From NCBI RefSeq assembly GCF_025642135.1, contig NZ_CP106793.1:6044001-6108000 (forward strand): a stretch of 64,000 nt of DNA, given 5' to 3'. The notes beneath the pieces were generated by a model that saw only the letters and a program-made list of their open reading frames with translations, searched no databases and was not told where the DNA came from. The translations under genes and the position numbers were made by a program. Source of the DNA: Streptomyces cynarae. GTDB taxonomy: Bacteria > Actinomycetota > Actinomycetes > Streptomycetales > Streptomycetaceae. Shown piece by piece: positions 60,943 through 64,000 of the stretch (its first letter is position 1; each line of letters begins with the position of its first letter).

Positions 60943-63183
60943 GTGGCAGCCCTCGCACGTTGGTGTGTCCGCCACCGCCTCGTCACCGTCCTGCTGTGGC
61001 TGGTCGCCTTCGTCGGCGTCACCTCCGCGGCAGCCGTCACGGGCTCCGCGTACTCGAACAACTACGGCGCCCCCGGCACCGAGTCCGACCGCGCCTACCG
61101 GCTGATCCAGAAGAGTTTCCCGCACCTGAGCGGCGACAGCGACACCGTCGTCTGGCACACCACCGACGGCAGCGTGCGCGACACCGGCGTCCAGCAGGCG
61201 ATGACCCGCACTCTGGACCGCATCGAGGACCTGCCGGGCGTCGCCTCCGTCACCAACCCCTACGAGGGCGACCGCGGCGACGCGATCAGCCGCGACGGCC
61301 ACACCGCGTACGCGACGGTCACCTTCGCCCACGAGGCCCAGGACATCAAGAAAGGCGAGGCCCGGGCCGTGGTCGGCGCAGCCAAGGCCGCCGAGACCCG
61401 CGGGCTCCAGGTGGAGCTCGGCGGCAGCGCCGTCTCGCTCACCGAGGCGCAGGGCGGGCACCTCGCAGAGGCCATCGGCGTGGCCGTCGCCGCCGTGGTC
61501 CTGTTCCTCGCCTTCGGCTCCCTCGCCGCATCCCTGCTGCCCATCGCGACCGCGCTGATCGGTGTGGGCACCGCCTACTTCGGTATCGACCTGCTCGGGC
61601 ACGTGATGACCGTCGCCGACTTCGCGCCCATGCTCGGCCTGCTGATCGGGCTCGGCGTCGGCATCGACTACGCGCTGTTCATCGTGACCAGGCACCGCCG
61701 CAGCCTCAAGCGCGGCGTCCCGGTGGCGGAGGCCGCCGTGAACGCCGTCGCCACCACCGGACGGGCCGTCGTCTTCGCGGGCGCCACCGTGTGCATCGCG
61801 CTGCTCGGCATGCTGATCCTCCGGCTCGGCTTCCTCAACGGCGTCGCGGTCGCCGCCTGCCTGACCGTGCTGCTCACCGTCGCGGCCTCGGTGACCCTGC
61901 TGCCCGCCCTGCTCTCCTTCATCGGCCCGCGCGCCCTGAGCAGGCGCGAGCGGCGCAGGCTCTACGAACACGGACCCGAACCCGAGATGCCGACCGGGCT
62001 CGCGGCCCGCTGGTCCGCGTTCGTCGAGCGCCACCCCAAGAAGCTCGGCGCCGTCGCCCTGGCCGTCATGGCGCTGCTCGCACTGCCCACGTTCTCCCTC
62101 CACCTGGGCACCTCCGACCAGGGCAACGACCCGAAGTCGTCGACCACCCGGCAGGCGTACGACCTCCTCGCCGAGGGCTTCGGCCCCGGCGTCAACGGCC
62201 CGCTCACCCTGGTCGGCAAGGTCGGCGGCGCCGAGGACAAGCTCGCCCTCGACAACCTCGACTCCACGCTCGCCGCGACCAAGGGCGTCGCCGCCGTGAC
62301 GCCGGTGACGTACAACGGCAGCGGCACCACGGCGTACCTCACCGTCGTACCCGACTCCGCCCCGCAGTCCCAGCACACGAGCGACCTGGTGAAGCGGCTG
62401 CGCTCCGACGTGCTGCCGCGCGCCGAGAAGGGCACCGGCCTCGACCTGTACGTGGGCGGGGTGACGGCCGGCTACGACGACTTCGCCAACGTGATCGTCG
62501 GCAAGCTGCCGCTGTTCGTGAGCGTGGTGATCGGCCTGGGCTGCGTGCTGCTCCTGCTGGCCTTCCGGTCCTTCGGCATCCCGTTGAAGGCCGCCGCGAT
62601 GAACCTCGCCGCCGTCGCCGCCGCCTTCGGCGTGGTCGTCGCGATCTTCCAGTGGGGCTGGGGGAGCGAGCTGCTGGGTCTCGGCAGCGCCGGCCCGATC
62701 GAGCCCTTCCTCCCCGTGATCATGGTCTCGGTGCTCTTCGGGCTGTCCATGGACTACCAGGTGTTCCTGGTCAGCCGCATGTACGAGGAGTGGCTGGAGA
62801 CCGGCGACAACCGCCGTGCCGTGCGCATCGGCCTCGCCGAGACCAGCCGGGTGATCAACTCGGCCGCCGTCATCATGATCTCCGTCTTCCTCTCCTTCGT
62901 GCTCGGCGGCGACCGCGTGATCGCCATGTTCGGCATCGCCCTCGCCTCCGCCGTCGCCCTGGACGCCTTCGTCCTGCGCACCCTCCTCGTCCCCGCCCTG
63001 ATGCACCTCCTCGGCGCCGCCAACTGGTGGCTGCCCTCCTGGCTGGAGCGCCGGCTGCCGCGGATCAGCATCGAACCGCCCGAGTGCCGTACGACGGTCC
63101 CTGGGACGCGTCCGGAGGAGGACGCCCTGGTCGACGTACTCCTGAAGGAGCGGGAACAGGATGTGCGCGATATCCCTGGGTGA
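60943..63183 (+). CDS. MMPL-family membrane transporter
   Basis: A 746-residue RND-like exporter of the MmpL type with twelve membrane segments in two halves. Segment 4 region FAPMLGLLIGLGVGIDYALFIVTRHR and its counterpart VIMVSVLFGLSMDYQVFLVSRMYEEW carry the GxxxDY motifs for proton coupling. Two large outer loops (about 35-180 and 380-530) are present. Such proteins export lipids, siderophores or drugs. GTG 60943 has AGGGAG upstream. The 270-base gap before it (60673-60942) holds the gatB terminator and nothing else I recognise. Its end overlaps the decayed GNAT gene by 23 bases. Confidence 0.93.
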   Translation: MAALARWCVRHRLVTVLLWLVAFVGVTSAAAVTGSAYSNNYGAPGTESDRAYRLIQKSFPHLSGDSDTVVWHTTDGSVRDTGVQQAMTRTLDRIEDLPGVASVTNPYEGDRGDAISRDGHTAYATVTFAHEAQDIKKGEARAVVGAAKAAETRGLQVELGGSAVSLTEAQGGHLAEAIGVAVAAVVLFLAFGSLAASLLPIATALIGVGTAYFGIDLLGHVMTVADFAPMLGLLIGLGVGIDYALFIVTRHRRSLKRGVPVAEAAVNAVATTGRAVVFAGATVCIALLGMLILRLGFLNGVAVAACLTVLLTVAASVTLLPALLSFIGPRALSRRERRRLYEHGPEPEMPTGLAARWSAFVERHPKKLGAVALAVMALLALPTFSLHLGTSDQGNDPKSSTTRQAYDLLAEGFGPGVNGPLTLVGKVGGAEDKLALDNLDSTLAATKGVAAVTPVTYNGSGTTAYLTVVPDSAPQSQHTSDLVKRLRSDVLPRAEKGTGLDLYVGGVTAGYDDFANVIVGKLPLFVSVVIGLGCVLLLLAFRSFGIPLKAAAMNLAAVAAAFGVVVAIFQWGWGSELLGLGSAGPIEPFLPVIMVSVLFGLSMDYQVFLVSRMYEEWLETGDNRRAVRIGLAETSRVINSAAVIMISVFLSFVLGGDRVIAMFGIALASAVALDAFVLRTLLVPALMHLLGAANWWLPSWLERRLPRISIEPPECRTTVPGTRPEEDALVDVLLKEREQDVRDIPG

Positions 63184-63654
63184 CGACGGAGCCGAGCTGC
63201 GGCCGCTGGAGCCGTGGCACGCGGAGGAGTTCCTCGCGCACCTCACCGCGGGCGGGAGTTCATCACCCGGCACATCCGGTTCGGGGAGAACGCCACCGAC
63301 GTGGACTCCGCCCGGGAGATCCTCAAGGGGTACGCCGACAAGCGCGCCGTCGGCAACTGCGAGCTCGGCTGCCGGCTGGAGCCCGCGGCGGCCGGACGGG
63401 GCCTTGTCACCCGTGGGGCGCGGGTCCTCATCGACTGGGCGTTTGACGAGCGCGGCATGCACCGTGTGGAGTGGTACGCGTCGTCCGCCAACGAACCGAG
63501 CATCAATGTGGCGCGACGGCTCGGCATGACCCGGGAAGGGGTGCTCCGCGAGGCGTACCCGCACCGGGGCGTGCGTCAGGACATCGAGGTCTGGTCGGTG
63601 CTCGCCCCCGAGTGGAGTGCGGCACGCGCGTGTGACGACCGGGACGATCACTGA
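63161..63654 (+). pseudogene. GNAT-family N-acetyltransferase remnant (frameshift and internal deletion)
   Basis: The start (ATG 63161) gives CAISLGDDGAELRPLEPWHAEEFLAHL, typical of RimJ/RimL-type acetyltransferases. The frame then breaks at about 63249-63256 (one base missing: TAGREFITRH is recovered with an added C). Later parts (LEPAAAGRGLVTRGARVLIDWAFDERGMHRVEWYASSANEPSINVARRLGM...) are normal, but between YADKRAV and GNCELGC about 30 residues expected from relatives (strands 2-3) are absent. Together these should abolish activity. Confidence 0.75.
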
Positions 63655-63731
63655 GAGACGATCGCCAACAGTCGATCACCAAGACCGATTCATTAAGAGA
63701 CCTCTCAGACAGCGTCCGTACGGTGCGAGGC

Positions 63732-64000
63732 ATGGGAACCAAGACAGTGGACGAGGCCAAGGCCGCGAGCGGCGTCGAAGCGACGAACGACGAGGAGAAG
63801 GTGGAGGCCACCAAGGCCGACGAGGCGAGCGAGGCCACCGAGGCGAGGGAGGCCCAGGCCGGGGAGGCTGCCGAGGCCATGGAGGCCACTGAGGTGTCCG
63901 AGGAGGCCGCGCCGAAGGGTCCCTCCGGCATCGGCCAGGGTGCCGGGGCGGTGGTTTCGGCCGCGCTCGGCTTCGTCTCGCTCAGCGGGAGCTGGCTCGG
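63732..64000 (+). CDS. Alanine/glutamate-rich protein, N-terminal part (runs off the window)
   Basis: ATG 63732 opens a frame to the window end: an acidic, Ala/Glu/Lys-rich stretch (VDEAKAASGVEATNDEEK ... EATEVSEEAAPK) of about 60 residues, then a Gly/Ala-rich hydrophobic stretch (GQGAGAVVSAALGFVSLSGSWLG) that looks like the start of a membrane domain. Function unknown. The 77 bases between the GNAT remnant and this ATG show no clear promoter. Confidence 0.55.
   Translation, partial: MGTKTVDEAKAASGVEATNDEEKVEATKADEASEATEAREAQAGEAAEAMEATEVSEEAAPKGPSGIGQGAGAVVSAALGFVSLSGSWL

Noticed and set aside
60736..63651. A 971-codon minus-strand frame opposite the MMPL gene.
   Set aside because: Low-complexity Gly/Asp/Glu/His sequence with no domain; the MMPL protein on the plus strand is clear.

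Overview
The window is high-GC DNA from an actinomycete chromosome, almost certainly Streptomyces. The reasons are third-position GC bias, frequent GTG starts, many lipoproteins and Tat-like exports, mycothiol-type enzymes, dispersed Streptomyces repeats, and a gene order (sdaA-glyA-gcvH-gcvT, an oligopeptide ABC operon, a cysteine desulfurase, mnmA, ligA, gatCAB) that I recall from the conserved core of Streptomyces chromosomes. This assignment rests on reading and memory, not on a search.

Layout. 1-2004: end of a probable ABC permease, then a NarL-type two-component pair. 2029-4289 (minus): glgX, broken by a one-base shift. 4440-7235: two tandem lipoprotein L,D-transpeptidases. 7323-13230: enoyl-CoA hydratase, an anti-sigma-like ATPase, a NodB-like deacetylase coupled to a beta-propeller lipoprotein, a MerR regulator, an EF-hand protein and a reductase. 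13273-14958 (minus): GH25 lysozyme and a secreted PI-PLC-like protein.

15548-21452 is the accessory island and the most interesting part. It holds a small secreted two-cysteine protein, a coupled 118-residue orphan, a lactococcin-972-like secreted peptide, a strong terminator, a DUF1430-type seven-TM bacteriocin-associated membrane protein, its ABC ATPase, and a GT-C-like glycosyltransferase. The DNA upstream looks less GC-rich than its surroundings. I read it as a bacteriocin production/immunity locus with unusual companions.

21589-26250 (minus): gcvT-gcvH-glyA-sdaA behind a tandem glycine riboswitch, a coherent glycine/serine catabolic unit (glycine to methylene-THF, serine, pyruvate). It is followed on the plus strand by two SseB-family genes (serine-sensitivity family). 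29543-36112: a five-gene peptide ABC transporter operon with an acidic-tailed last ATPase. 36218-43865: M1 peptidase, TRIC channel, esterase, thioesterase, TIGR03086 protein, WYL and TetR regulators with visible operators, and small membrane proteins. 43953-52820: cysteine desulfurase, amidase, mnmA, hydrolases, LOG and SDR proteins, MetE-like protein, ligA. The desulfurase can feed sulfur to MnmA. 53167-64000: GGDEF-EAL protein, a TetR/DUF4267/cupin unit, gatC-gatA-small protein-gatB, an MMPL exporter, a decayed GNAT gene and the start of an alanine/glutamate-rich protein.

Three genes (glgX, a P-loop kinase and the GNAT) each appear to lack one base in a G/C run, and a fourth (GGDEF-EAL) may be shifted at its N-terminus. 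This is either base-level sequence error or several recent mutations. There is also a fresh 167-bp tandem duplication at 27003-27340. No tRNA, rRNA, IS element or CRISPR array was seen.
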